A stretch of DNA of 64,000 bases from Streptomyces xinghaiensis S187. Lineage in GTDB: Bacteria > Actinomycetota > Actinomycetes > Streptomycetales > Streptomycetaceae. Under the pieces are notes generated by a model, which made no database searches, was not told the origin of the DNA, and worked only from the letters and a program-made list of their open reading frames with translations. A program made the position numbers and the translations under genes. Shown here one piece after another: positions 33,204-42,579 of this stretch (positions are counted from its first letter, which is position 1; every line of letters begins with the position of its first letter). The stretch spans positions 6,974,501-7,038,500 of the forward strand of contig NZ_CP023202.1 of the NCBI RefSeq assembly GCF_000220705.2, in the 5' to 3' direction.

Positions 33204-33577
33204 TGAGGGGGAAGTCCACCTGGCCCCGGCGGCGGCACTCCTCCTTGCTCCTGGCCCCGGCCGTGTTCCTGTTCCTCATCGTGCTGCTGCTCGTGCTGGG
33301 GATCGCCGGGCCCTCGCTGATGGAGATGCTGCTGCCGGACATCGGTGCCGTGTTCGATCCGCGGCCGGCCGGTATCGACCCGGCCGGGCCGCCCGTGGAG
33401 GCGAGGGCCGTTGCGCGGGACCTGGACGGGTGTGAGCTGATCGCTGGTCCAGCGCGCGACTTCTGCGGCGCGGAGCGCGGCGCGGGCCCTGACATCGACG
33501 CCGCGGAGGCGGTCTTGATACTGCCCGCGGTCGCCGGTATCGGCGCGCTGTGGGTGGCTGCGGGGCGGCGGCGGTGA
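33203..33577 (+). CDS. Small bitopic protein of the conjugation operon
   Basis: The ORF encodes 124 residues from ATG 33203. An N-terminal hydrophobic helix (LLLAPAVFLFLIVLLLVLGIAG), an extracytoplasmic stretch with two cysteines (GCELIAGPARDFC) and a C-terminal hydrophobic segment (VLILPAVAGIGALWVAAG) are visible. The GCELIAGPARDFC block resembles RCEEMVSGPAGDFC in the following VirB6-like protein, so the two may share a small exported motif. Overlap with the next gene is GTGA. Confidence 0.65.
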   Translation: MRGKSTWPRRRHSSLLLAPAVFLFLIVLLLVLGIAGPSLMEMLLPDIGAVFDPRPAGIDPAGPPVEARAVARDLDGCELIAGPARDFCGAERGAGPDIDAAEAVLILPAVAGIGALWVAAGRRR

Positions 33578-36114
33578 TCAGGGGAGTCGGCGGCAGCGCG
33601 CTGCGCCCAGGGGCGTTCCTGGCTCTGCTGACGGTCGTGTTCTGGGCGGTCACCGCCCAGACTGCGGCGGCGGCCGACGGCGGCGAGGACGGGAGCGGGA
33701 GCGGTGGGTTGCTGGCGCCGCTGGATGTCAGCACCGTTGAAGGGGTGCCGCTGAGCGGCTACGAGCTCGGTGCGGACGGCGGCACGGCGCTCAGTTTCTC
33801 CACCCAGGTCCGGGCTTTTCTGCTGGGCGGGGCGTTCACGGTGGTGCGGCTGCTGGTGGGGCTGGCGTGCTGGCTGATCGACTTCACCTTCTCCTTCCCG
33901 CTCTTCCCGCTCCTGCTGGGGCCCGCTCAGACCGCCGCCGACTCCTACAACCAGCACGTCGTCGGCGCCCTGGGGCTGAAAGGCCTGATGTTGTCGTGGG
34001 CGTTCGTGTTCGGGCTGATCCTGCTCATGCGGGGGAAGGTCGGCCAGGGCCTGGGCGAGCTCGTCCTCACCCTGCTGATCAGCGCACTGGCGGCGAGCGC
34101 ATTCGTCCGCCCGGACTATCTCCTGGGCCAGGACGGGCCGATCAGCCAGACCCACCGGGCCGCGCTGGAGGTCGCTCAGATCACCGTCGACAGCCACGAT
34201 TTCGCCGGCTCTGCTGCGGCGTGCTCCCCCGGCCGGGGCCGGGACGGCGATGGGTGCGCGGATACGGACGGCAGCAGTTCGACGGTGTCGAAGCCGGTGC
34301 AGGACGCCCTGACTAACGCCCTGGTCGTCAAGCCCTACCAGCTGCTGCAGTACGGGCAGACACTCAACTCCGAGGGCCAGGCGGACCGCGCGGCGTACGA
34401 GGCCCATCTGAAGTGGGTCAAGGGCCAGTACGCGCTCGAGCCTGCGCCGGGGGCGGAAGACCGTTGTGAGGAGATGGTGTCCGGCCCGGCCGGGGACTTC
34501 TGCGGCAGCGGCGCGGACCCGCTCGACGACGGGCTGGGCGGGGGGTTCCGCAGCCCAGAGCAGCAGCAGTTCGACCGGTTCGTCACCGACCTGGAGAAGG
34601 CGGGGAAGACGGGGAAGGCCGCGGCCGCGTACGCGGCGGACCCCACCTGGGACCGAGTGGGCGGTGCGGTCCTGCTGCTGATCGCCGTCGTCCTGGTCGC
34701 GGCGATCGTCGGGGCGATGGCTCTGGTACTGCTCGGCACGCAGGCCGCCGACTTGGTGGCGGCCGCCTGCAGCGGGCTCGCGTTCGTGTGGGCCATGCTT
34801 CCGGGGCCCAGCCGCCAGGTGCTGTGGCGCTGGGTGGGGATTTTCATGGTGTCGGTGCTGGTCATGTTCGCGACCGCCATGTTCCTGCCGCTTCTGGGCA
34901 TTGCCGTGGACGCGATCCTCACCGATGGCCCCGACCTGATGGTGGAACGGCTCCTGCTGATCGACGCCCTCGCGGTGATGGGGCTGGCCTTCCACCGCCG
35001 GCTGCTGGTCGGACTGTCCGCTTTCGGCAACCGCATGGCGGTCCGGATGCGGTACGCCAAGGTCGGCGGTACCCATCTGCCCGGCGACACCAGCGAACTG
35101 GGTGCCGCGCTGGCGCTGCACGGGGGCCGTGGTGCCCTGGGCAACTACGCCTCGGACGGGCTGCTCGGTGGTGGGCTGACGCCCGGCCGTGGCCGTCCGG
35201 CCGTCCTCGGGCTGCAGCAGCGCCTGCTGGGCCGGATCGGGTCCCTGGCCGACACCGTCGGCGCCCCGGTCCCGGCCGACCGGATGCTGGGCGACGCCGC
35301 GGCTGAGGCCCGCCGCGGCCTGGCCCCCGCCGGGCTGGTCAAGGACGGCGTGCACGGTGCCCTGCTGGGCGCTCACGCCCTGCTCATCGGCTGGCATCCC
35401 GGGGACGAGAAGCTCGCCACGTGGCGCCGGCCCACCGTTGAGGACGCGGAGGCCCGGCGCCTGCGGGAGGGCGGCGGTGCGGGCCCGGGCGGGGAAGGTC
35501 CCGCGCTGCGCGGCCTGGGAGGCAACGCCGGCCGCGATGACGGCAAGGTCGTCGACAAGACCTCGGGGGAAGTGCTGTACGACCCGGAGTCCGGGAGGGA
35601 CCTGCTGTCCACCCGGCTGCACAACCGCCTGGTGCGCTTGCGCGGGTACCGCCTCGCCCACCGGAGCGGGCGCCTGGCCTACGGTGCCACCTATGGCCTG
35701 CCGGCCATCGCCGCGGCGGGCCGCCGCTCGGCGAGCCGGCTCACCGAGGACGTGCGCACGCAACTGCGGGTCACGCGCAACACGCTGCGCGAAGACGGGC
35801 GGCAGTGGCAGCCCGCGGCTGAAGCCGCTCGCCATCCGGTGCAGCGGGCGGCCGTGGCGGCCCGGGTGCACGGCCCCACCGCGGCGCGCACAGTCCGGGA
35901 CACTGCCGCCGGCGTCGTCCTGGGAGCCTCCCCCAGCGAGCCGTCCGGCTCCCCGGCCAGGTCCGGCCGGCCGCGGCCTGGCGTGTCCGCGACGGCCGAG
36001 GTCGAGGCGCAGCGGGAAGCACGACGCCGCGTCCTGGACGCCTTGATGCAGGCCCAGCGGGCCACCTGGGAACAGCAGCCGCGCTGGGGAGGCAGGGACG
36101 GTGAGGACCGGTGA
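33574..36114 (+). CDS. VirB6/TrbL-like polytopic conjugation protein
   Basis: The ORF encodes 846 residues from GTG 33574. It has a signal-like N-terminus, a cluster of transmembrane helices near residues 85-190, an extracytoplasmic domain with cysteines, then another group of helices near 365-475. The last 370 residues are hydrophilic and cytoplasmic. Layout matches the actinobacterial channel protein encoded between VirB4 and the lytic enzyme. It likely forms the membrane channel. It overlaps the hydrolase gene by GTGA. Confidence 0.75.
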   Translation: MIRGVGGSALRPGAFLALLTVVFWAVTAQTAAAADGGEDGSGSGGLLAPLDVSTVEGVPLSGYELGADGGTALSFSTQVRAFLLGGAFTVVRLLVGLACWLIDFTFSFPLFPLLLGPAQTAADSYNQHVVGALGLKGLMLSWAFVFGLILLMRGKVGQGLGELVLTLLISALAASAFVRPDYLLGQDGPISQTHRAALEVAQITVDSHDFAGSAAACSPGRGRDGDGCADTDGSSSTVSKPVQDALTNALVVKPYQLLQYGQTLNSEGQADRAAYEAHLKWVKGQYALEPAPGAEDRCEEMVSGPAGDFCGSGADPLDDGLGGGFRSPEQQQFDRFVTDLEKAGKTGKAAAAYAADPTWDRVGGAVLLLIAVVLVAAIVGAMALVLLGTQAADLVAAACSGLAFVWAMLPGPSRQVLWRWVGIFMVSVLVMFATAMFLPLLGIAVDAILTDGPDLMVERLLLIDALAVMGLAFHRRLLVGLSAFGNRMAVRMRYAKVGGTHLPGDTSELGAALALHGGRGALGNYASDGLLGGGLTPGRGRPAVLGLQQRLLGRIGSLADTVGAPVPADRMLGDAAAEARRGLAPAGLVKDGVHGALLGAHALLIGWHPGDEKLATWRRPTVEDAEARRLREGGGAGPGGEGPALRGLGGNAGRDDGKVVDKTSGEVLYDPESGRDLLSTRLHNRLVRLRGYRLAHRSGRLAYGATYGLPAIAAAGRRSASRLTEDVRTQLRVTRNTLREDGRQWQPAAEAARHPVQRAAVAARVHGPTAARTVRDTAAGVVLGASPSEPSGSPARSGRPRPGVSATAEVEAQREARRRVLDALMQAQRATWEQQPRWGGRDGEDR

Positions 36115-37262
36115 CCGCCCGGATCCGCCGCAGGCGTTGGGGCCGGTGGGGGTGTCTGGCCGCAGTGCTCGTGGTGCTGATCGGAATGGGTGCGGGTCTG
36201 GCCGCCACGATGTCAGCGGTGGCCGCTTTCCAGGCAGCCCGGCAGGACGGCAGCGGCCTGGACGGCACCGCCGCGGACATTCCCGCGCGGATGCTCACCG
36301 CCTACAAGAGGGCGGTCACGCTCATCGGGCGGGAGAGCCCTGGCTGCTCCGGGATGCGCTGGCCGGTGCTGGCCGGCATCGCGAAGATCGAGTCCAATCA
36401 CGCGGCCGGTCGGTCCGTCAGTACCGCGGGAGACGTCCGCCCGCGGATCCTGGGGCCCCGGCTGGACGGGTCCGGCGCGGGCGGCAACACCACGGCGTTC
36501 CCCGACAGCGACCGGGGCCGCTGGGACGGCGACGCGGCCTTCGAACGGGCCGTGGGGCCGTTCCAGTTCCTGCCCTCCACCTGGGCCGGGTCAGGGCGGG
36601 ACGGGAACGGCGACGGGCGGCGCGACCCCCACAACGCTGATGACGCGGCCCTGGGCGCAGCGGTGTATCTGTGCGGGGACGAGCGGGACTTGGGAGACCG
36701 GGGGGAGCTGGAAGCGGCCCTGTACGCCTACAACCGCTCCCGGAGCTACGTGGCCGACGTGCTGTCCTGGATCGACCAGTACACCCCGGCTCCGGCCGGA
36801 GCGTCCCCTGTCGGGTTGGCCGCGGGGAAGGTCCGGACCGTGCTGCGGGCCGCGCTCGCCCAGCGTGGCCTGCCCTACTCCTGGGGCGGCGGCACTGCCG
36901 ACGGCCCGGCAACGGGCAGCTGCTGCTCGCCTTCCGGCCGGTCCGGAGAACGCATCCGGGGCTTCGACTGCTCGGGGCTGACCACCTACGCCTTCGCCCA
37001 GGTGGGGATCCCGCTGCCGCGCACTGCCGACGCTCAGGCCGGGGTGGGGCGGCGCATCCCCGCCGCTGCGGGGCTCGGCGCTCTGCGGCCGGGGGATTTG
37101 GTCTTCTTCGGCTACCTGCCGGGCAGCGACGCCTCGATCCACCACGTCGGGATCTACCTCGGAAACGGCCGCATGATCAATGCCCCACGTCCCGGGACGG
37201 TCGTGCGGATCGACCCGGTCAATTCCATGCCCGGCTACGCGGGAGGAGCACGCCTGCTATGA
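36111..37262 (+). CDS. Bifunctional cell-wall hydrolase: lytic transglycosylase plus NlpC/P60
   Basis: The ORF encodes 383 residues from GTG 36111. A transmembrane anchor lies at about 14-40. The SLT domain has the catalytic glutamate in GIAKIESNHAAG and GPFQFLPSTW. The NlpC/P60 domain has Cys in GFDCSGLT, His in HHVGIYLG and a third polar residue in INAPRPG. Together they cut glycan and peptide to let the transfer apparatus pass the wall, as VirB1/TcpG-type proteins do. An insert with CCSPSG between domains is unusual. Confidence 0.9.
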   Translation: MTARIRRRRWGRWGCLAAVLVVLIGMGAGLAATMSAVAAFQAARQDGSGLDGTAADIPARMLTAYKRAVTLIGRESPGCSGMRWPVLAGIAKIESNHAAGRSVSTAGDVRPRILGPRLDGSGAGGNTTAFPDSDRGRWDGDAAFERAVGPFQFLPSTWAGSGRDGNGDGRRDPHNADDAALGAAVYLCGDERDLGDRGELEAALYAYNRSRSYVADVLSWIDQYTPAPAGASPVGLAAGKVRTVLRAALAQRGLPYSWGGGTADGPATGSCCSPSGRSGERIRGFDCSGLTTYAFAQVGIPLPRTADAQAGVGRRIPAAAGLGALRPGDLVFFGYLPGSDASIHHVGIYLGNGRMINAPRPGTVVRIDPVNSMPGYAGGARLL

Positions 37263-37867
37263 CCGACCGATCGCTTCCCGCCTCGTCCGGCCGGGCGCTC
37301 CTGGTCCTGGCCTCCGTCCTGGCGGTCACCGGTGGCCTGTTGCTGAGCCTGGGCCGGGAGGCCTCCGAACAGCCGGGCCCGTCGGCGGCCTCGGTCACAC
37401 CGGCAGCACGGGAGCCGGAACCTTCGTCCGGTGCGGCCGGCTCCCTGGCGCCCTTCGCGCCCTCCCCCAGCGGTGCCCTGGCGCCGCCTGGTGAGGGCCC
37501 GGGAGGGGACCGGGCCGTCCAGCGGGCGCTGGACTCCCTCTCCCGACCGGACCTCCCTCCAGGAACAGAGCGGGAATTGCTACGGCTGGGCCGCGCGGTG
37601 CTGCTCGGCGACGTCACCGGCCGTGGGCGGCAGCGCTGGCCCGGCTACTTCGACGGTCCGGTCGCCGGGCGGTACCGGCAGGTCCGCGTCCAAGCGGCCA
37701 TCGCCCGCTCCGCCGGCGGACCGGGCCGGGCAGTGGTCCACCTGGTGTGGGCCGGAACCGACCCGGGCGGCAACCACACGGCCGGCCGCCCGGCCACGAT
37801 CCGCTTCACCTCTGCTGGCCGTACCGCACTTGAGGGAGGAGGGGCGTCATGGGAACCCGTACGGTGA
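37259..37867 (+). CDS. Exported protein of the conjugation operon
   Basis: The ORF encodes 202 residues; ATG overlaps the preceding stop. One N-terminal hydrophobic helix (ALLVLASVLAVTGGLLLSL) is followed by a Pro/Ser/Ala-rich linker and a folded domain of about 110 residues (QRWPGYFDGPVAGRYRQVRV, VVHLVWAGTDPGGNHT). No family is recognised. It overlaps the coupling-ATPase gene by 19 bases. Probably a periplasm-side subunit. Confidence 0.6.
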   Translation: MTDRSLPASSGRALLVLASVLAVTGGLLLSLGREASEQPGPSAASVTPAAREPEPSSGAAGSLAPFAPSPSGALAPPGEGPGGDRAVQRALDSLSRPDLPPGTERELLRLGRAVLLGDVTGRGRQRWPGYFDGPVAGRYRQVRVQAAIARSAGGPGRAVVHLVWAGTDPGGNHTAGRPATIRFTSAGRTALEGGGASWEPVR

Positions 37868-40473
37868 CAGCACCGCTCACTGCGGACGGGCTCGTTGGGG
37901 GGAGCCTGCTCTTCGACGCGTTCCTGGCGCTGCTGTCTGCGTTGGGGTGGCTCGCCGGCCGCGTGACCGTGGTGGCGCTGGCCGGGCTCGTGGTGTGCGT
38001 GGCGGGGGCCGTGGTGCAGCGCCGGCTTGCCGACCGGGCCTCGGCGCAGCGGATGGCGGTGGAGCTGGTGCCCTCGCGCCACTTCGACCCCGGCAGTGAG
38101 GAGATCCTCCGCTACGGGGTGCAGCTCGCGCGGGCGGCCGGCGCGGGCCCGTGGTGGGTGCCCCGGCCAGCGAAGTCGGTGCGGATCCGGCTCGGGGCCG
38201 ACGGCTTACGGCCCTTGACGTTTCAGGTGGAAGGGCCGGCCAGTGCGGCGAAGCTGCTGCAGACGACGCCGTATGCGAAGGCGGTGCGCTGCGAGCGGCC
38301 AAGGCCGCGCCGGAAGAAGCCCCCGAAGCACGTGGTGCGGGCGGAGTTCACCGTCCGCGGCCGCGCGTCGGCATTCCTGCGGGAGGTGCCGCTGGAACCG
38401 GACCCGCTGCAGCCGCTGGTCGACGCGGTCGCGGACTTGAACGCCGACTTGGGCGACACCGCGGAGGTCTGCATCGACGTGCAGCGGGCGCCCCGGTGGC
38501 GGCTGCGGGCGAGACGGTGGCAGGTGGTGGAAGAGGCGCGGCACAACGAGCGGCGCGCCGCCCGGCAGGCCGCCCGCTGGGTGCGGCAGGACTCACTCGA
38601 TGTGGAGGACTCCTTCACCTACCAGTTGACGCAGGCGCTCTCCCCCGGCCGGTCACGGGGCGGAGGCCGGCTGATGTTCCCTCCGGCGCCCCGCCGGATC
38701 GAGCGGGAGAAGGTGCTGGGCAAGCTCACCGACGAAGCACACCTGCTGCGGGTCCAGCTGCTGGTGCGCTGCACGTCCGACATCGAGGGGCGGGCCCAGT
38801 CCCGGCTGCGGCAGGTGGAAGCGTCGCTGGATGTGTTCAACGGCCCGGCCCGGCTGGTGATGAAGGGCTGGCGCGTGGGGCCCTGGCGGCTGGGAGCGGA
38901 CCGGTGGCCGTGGCGCCAGGGGTTCGACCACCGGTGGCGCACCGGGCAGATCCACGCACCCCGCACCAACTGGGTACGGGTGGAGGAACTGTCAGGGCTG
39001 CTGAAGCCACCGACGGTGCACTGCCATCTGCCAGTCCTCGCCAGCGCGGTGCCCTCGTTCACCCCCGGCCACCGCAACCTGGTTCTGCAGGGCTGGCATC
39101 GCAGCGCGGACCGGGCCCCGCGGCTGGTGGCCACCTACGAGCACGAGACGCTGTTCGAGACGGCCGTCGGCAAGTCGGGGTGGGGCAAGACGGAGCGGGC
39201 TCTGTGCCAGGCGGTCGGGCTTGCCCACGCCGGCCGCGGTCTGCTGTTCGTCGATCCTCACGGGGATTCCTGGCAGCGCGCCGAGCCGTTCCTGGCCCAT
39301 GACGCGATCCGCGAGCGGGTCGTGCGCATCGACCTCGCGGCCGGCAGCCGGGCGGCACGGCTGGCGTCGTGGAACCTGCTGGGGGTGGACCGCGGGCAGC
39401 GCCCGCACGAGGTGGTGCCGGCCGTGGTCGACGGCTTCGCTTCCGTGCTGGGCTGGACCGACGTGACCGCCCCCCGGGCGATCACGATTTTCACCAAGGC
39501 CGTCCAAGCGCTGACCACCCTCAACGCCGCCGCCTGCGCCGAAGGAACGCCGCAGATGCAGGCCACGATCTTCCAGGTGCGGCCCCTGCTCTCGGACGAG
39601 GCGTTCCGGGCGCTGGCCCTGGACAAGCTCGAACGCCTCGACCCCGAGCAGGTGTCGTGGTGGCGCAGCACCTTCTCCGCGCTCCCTCCGGACGCTCTGC
39701 CGGTCGTGCTCAACCCGCTGGACCGGCTGGCCGCGCAGCCCGTACCCCGCGCCTTCCTCGGCAGCCCGGTGGGCTCCTACGACCTGCGGTCGGCGATGGA
39801 TGAGGAGAAGGTGGTGTGGATCTGCCCGGCCGGAAGCGGCCCCACCGACCGGCTGCTGGTCGCGCTCCTCATCCGGGATCTGCTGCGGGCCGGCCTGTCA
39901 CGGCGTGAGGTCCCCGCGCAGGACCGCACCCCGTTCCGGGCCTACCTGGACGAGCTGATCACGCTGGACGGGGCGGCGTCGGCGTCCATCGCCGAAATGC
40001 TGGAGCAGCTGCGGAAGTTCAACATTCGGCTGCACGGCATGACGCAGCTCCTGCAACGGCTGTCCGATCCGGTGCGTGCCTCCCTGCTGCAGAACTCCTC
40101 GACCCTCACGGTCACCGCAGGCGCGATCGCGGCCATCCGGCAGATCACCGCGGAGTGGGGCGACCACGTCGACCCGGGTTTGGTGACCGAGCTGGACCGC
40201 TTCCACCACTACGCGACGCTCACCGTGAAAGGCAGCCGGGTCGGGCCGCTCCAGCTGCGTGGGCCGGCCCTGGAGGACCTCGCCTCCGTGGGCCTGCGCC
40301 CGCAGCCCGCCCGGGTGGAGGCCCTGCGGCAGACCGCCGACGACAACGCCGGGGCCCTCCCCTTGGCGGACCTCACCGAGGCCGCCCGCCGCCACACCGC
40401 CCACGTCCAGCAGTACCTCGCCGGCCCCGGGCCATCCTCCGGCGGCCGCCGCACAGAGAGGGTTCACCGATGA
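37849..40473 (+). CDS. VirD4/TcpA-like coupling ATPase
   Basis: The ORF encodes 874 residues. Two N-terminal membrane helices lie at about 18-60. Walker A GKSGWGKT is near residue 441, followed by GRGLLFVDPHGDSW and, at about 690, VVWICPAGSGPTD and FRAYLDELITLDG (Walker B). MTQLLQRLSDPVRASLLQNSST is the late RecA motif of this class. It recruits plasmid DNA and hands it to the VirB4/VirB6 channel. The unusually long region before the motor (about 380 residues) may carry a docking domain. Overlap with the next gene is ATGA. Confidence 0.85.
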   Translation: MGTRTVTAPLTADGLVGGSLLFDAFLALLSALGWLAGRVTVVALAGLVVCVAGAVVQRRLADRASAQRMAVELVPSRHFDPGSEEILRYGVQLARAAGAGPWWVPRPAKSVRIRLGADGLRPLTFQVEGPASAAKLLQTTPYAKAVRCERPRPRRKKPPKHVVRAEFTVRGRASAFLREVPLEPDPLQPLVDAVADLNADLGDTAEVCIDVQRAPRWRLRARRWQVVEEARHNERRAARQAARWVRQDSLDVEDSFTYQLTQALSPGRSRGGGRLMFPPAPRRIEREKVLGKLTDEAHLLRVQLLVRCTSDIEGRAQSRLRQVEASLDVFNGPARLVMKGWRVGPWRLGADRWPWRQGFDHRWRTGQIHAPRTNWVRVEELSGLLKPPTVHCHLPVLASAVPSFTPGHRNLVLQGWHRSADRAPRLVATYEHETLFETAVGKSGWGKTERALCQAVGLAHAGRGLLFVDPHGDSWQRAEPFLAHDAIRERVVRIDLAAGSRAARLASWNLLGVDRGQRPHEVVPAVVDGFASVLGWTDVTAPRAITIFTKAVQALTTLNAAACAEGTPQMQATIFQVRPLLSDEAFRALALDKLERLDPEQVSWWRSTFSALPPDALPVVLNPLDRLAAQPVPRAFLGSPVGSYDLRSAMDEEKVVWICPAGSGPTDRLLVALLIRDLLRAGLSRREVPAQDRTPFRAYLDELITLDGAASASIAEMLEQLRKFNIRLHGMTQLLQRLSDPVRASLLQNSSTLTVTAGAIAAIRQITAEWGDHVDPGLVTELDRFHHYATLTVKGSRVGPLQLRGPALEDLASVGLRPQPARVEALRQTADDNAGALPLADLTEAARRHTAHVQQYLAGPGPSSGGRRTERVHR

Positions 40474-41372
40474 CGACCGCGCCCTGCCACACGGCGCCCC
40501 CCGCCCAGGAGAGCGCGGCCCACCGCGTCCTGGCCGTCCTGGCCCAGCACCGCATGGCCACCAGCGCCCAGCTGAAAGAGATGCTGGAGATGAACCGTAG
40601 CGCCCTGTCGAGGCTGCTCAGCCGGCTGCACCGGCAGGACCTGATCGCCTTCATTACCCTGCCGCGCGCTGCCCGTGCCCGGGCCTGGTTCCTGCAGCCG
40701 GATGGTGTGCGGGCCACGCGGGACTGGCCCGAGCTGCGAGGCCGCCCGCCCTACCCGGTCACCAGTGCGACGGCCGCCTCGTTGCGGACCGCCCATACCC
40801 TCACCGCTGTCCGTACCCACCTGGCGTTCGCCCGCGACGCACGGGAGCGGGGAGACGAGCACGGCCCGCTGGACTGGACCCCGGAGGTCTCCCACCAGTT
40901 GCCCGACGCCGAGCGGCTGATCAGCGACGCCCTGCTGCACTACACCCTGCACGAGGCCGGAGACCGGCGCGTCCAGCTGCGTGCCTTCGTTGAGGTCGAC
41001 CGGGCGACCATGACCGCGGAACGGCTGGCGTCCAAGCTGATCGAGTACGCCCGCTTCCACACCTACACCCCCGTCCCGGTCGGGCGGCGCTCGATGCAGC
41101 AGGCGCAGTCCACCGGGCCGGCCTGGCAGCGCTGGTACCCCGTCTTCCCCCGGGTGCTGTTCGTACTGACCGGCGCCGGGCCCACCGCCCTGGCCAACCG
41201 GACCGCCAGCCTGCGGGCCATGGCCGCCGAGCACCCGCTGGTTGCCTCCATGGCCCGCCGGGTGCCGCTGGGCGCGGCGGTGCTGGAGGACCTGGAAGCC
41301 CACGGGCCGCGAGCCGCGGTGTGGCAGCCGCTCGACGGCCGGACCGCGCCCTGCTCCTGGACCGACCTGTAG
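40470..41372 (+). CDS. Replication-relaxation family protein
   Basis: The ORF encodes 300 residues from ATG 40470. A winged helix at residues 18-75 (VLAVLAQHRMATSAQLKEML, SALSRLLSRLHRQDLI) is followed by FLQPDGVRATRDW and the conserved core VRTHLAFARDARERG and VEVDRATMTAERLASKL. The second half looks like the PD-(D/E)xK-like relaxase-associated core proposed for this family. It follows the coupling ATPase directly, so it is a plausible DNA-processing factor for transfer. A possible second copy starts at the left edge of the window. Confidence 0.8.
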   Translation: MTTAPCHTAPPAQESAAHRVLAVLAQHRMATSAQLKEMLEMNRSALSRLLSRLHRQDLIAFITLPRAARARAWFLQPDGVRATRDWPELRGRPPYPVTSATAASLRTAHTLTAVRTHLAFARDARERGDEHGPLDWTPEVSHQLPDAERLISDALLHYTLHEAGDRRVQLRAFVEVDRATMTAERLASKLIEYARFHTYTPVPVGRRSMQQAQSTGPAWQRWYPVFPRVLFVLTGAGPTALANRTASLRAMAAEHPLVASMARRVPLGAAVLEDLEAHGPRAAVWQPLDGRTAPCSWTDL

Positions 41373-41398
41373 ACCCCGACACGAAAGGGAAACAGCCC

Positions 41399-41677
41399 AT
41401 GCGCCCGCCCTCTCACCACGCCCTCTCCCAGCCCGCGGCCGCCGCAGCACCGGCAGCCGACTCGCCGGAAGAAGGAGACTGGGCGCAGGACCACATCTGG
41501 CCCGCCGGTACCCGCACCCTCGACGACACCGGCCAAGCCCTCGTGCTCACCGGCCACTTCACCCCGCAGGATGTCGAAGACATGCGGGCCGCGTTCCCCG
41601 ACCGGCACGTCAGCCTCCACGGTGGCAGTACCGTGCTGATCGCTACCCGCACCGGCGGCGGGGCGCTCCCTGCCTGA
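41399..41677 (+). CDS. Small hypothetical protein closing the conjugation operon
   Basis: The ORF encodes 92 residues with GAAAGGGA before ATG 41399. The N-terminus is Ala/Pro-rich; the rest (WAQDHIWPAGTRTLDDTG, HFTPQDVEDMRAAFPDRHV, GGSTVLIATR) reads like a small alpha-beta domain. No family recognised. Likely co-transcribed with the replication-relaxation gene 26 bases upstream. Confidence 0.55.
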   Translation: MRPPSHHALSQPAAAAAPAADSPEEGDWAQDHIWPAGTRTLDDTGQALVLTGHFTPQDVEDMRAAFPDRHVSLHGGSTVLIATRTGGGALPA

Positions 41678-41824
41678 ACTCGGCCCTCAGTCCGCGGTGG
41701 CCGCGGGGCGAACAGGCTGAGCCATCCCTTGGCGTAGATCGAAGGGCGTGAAGACCGTGGCGGAATCTCAGGTCTGCCCGGCCGGGGCCATTGACGGGTG
41801 CCACCGGCACACCTGGGCCTTGGC

Positions 41825-42391
41825 TCAGCGTTCTCTCCGGGGCTTGCGGGGCCTGGTCCACCTGCCGTGCGGCCGGTTCCGCTGCTCGATCAGCATCGCC
41901 GCGTCGAACTCTGCCTTGTCTGCGACCGGCCGCTGTTCGGGCTCAAGCACGGCCGCAGTCGGCTGCCACGGGACAGCCGAGGCCCAGCCGACCAGCGGCA
42001 GGGTCTCGTTGTAGCGGGGGGCGAACCGCTCAGTGACCAGCGCCGGCATCTGGTAGTCCAGGCCCCGCACGTGCGCGATGAACGCCTCGGGGAGAGCGAC
42101 GTGATGCGTTTCCACGTAGTGCGGGAAGTCCAGACGCCACAGCCAGGTGCCATCGCTGACCAGCGATGAACAGCCCAGGGCATGCCGGTGCCTGCTGCCT
42201 GTGAGGACATCACGGCCGGCTTCCATCACATCGATGAGGATGTAACCGGCGTCCAGGTAGGCCACCAGGTCCGCCTCGTCCGGCTCCCCGGCGGGCCGGA
42301 CGGCGTCACGCAAGGATCCGTTCGGCCGACCAGGATGGTCATCGAGTTCGTCATAGAAACCCAGCAACCCCAGCACAGCTCTCTCCCTCAA
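41825..42391 (-). CDS. Conserved hypothetical protein
   Basis: The ORF encodes 188 residues. Core segments are DLVAYLDAGYILIDVMEAGRD, LGCSSLVSDGTWLWRLDFPH and YVETHHVALPEAFIAHV. Such proteins are scattered through Streptomyces genomes without assigned function. No membrane segment and no catalytic motif. It converges on the conjugation operon. A later in-frame GTG start (VLGLLGFYDELDDH) is possible. Confidence 0.55.
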   Translation of the reverse strand: MRERAVLGLLGFYDELDDHPGRPNGSLRDAVRPAGEPDEADLVAYLDAGYILIDVMEAGRDVLTGSRHRHALGCSSLVSDGTWLWRLDFPHYVETHHVALPEAFIAHVRGLDYQMPALVTERFAPRYNETLPLVGWASAVPWQPTAAVLEPEQRPVADKAEFDAAMLIEQRNRPHGRWTRPRKPRRER

Positions 42392-42579
42392 CGACGGACC
42401 GGTGCCACCCGGCCGGCCCCTGCGGGCGCGGCCACCACCGGCGCGTCATCCCTCGCCGCGCGCCCGCCCCCCCGCAGCCTAAGCCCGCCGACTGGCCAAG
42501 GTCACAGCGTGCTGGTCACGGCTGGCCGCCGGACGGTGGCCCGAGGGCCTTGAGTTCGTCCGGCAGCTGCCGGACGGGG

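Noticed and set aside
33106..35871. 921-residue minus-strand open frame
   Set aside because: Antisense to the VirB6-like gene; same shadow pattern, no domain.
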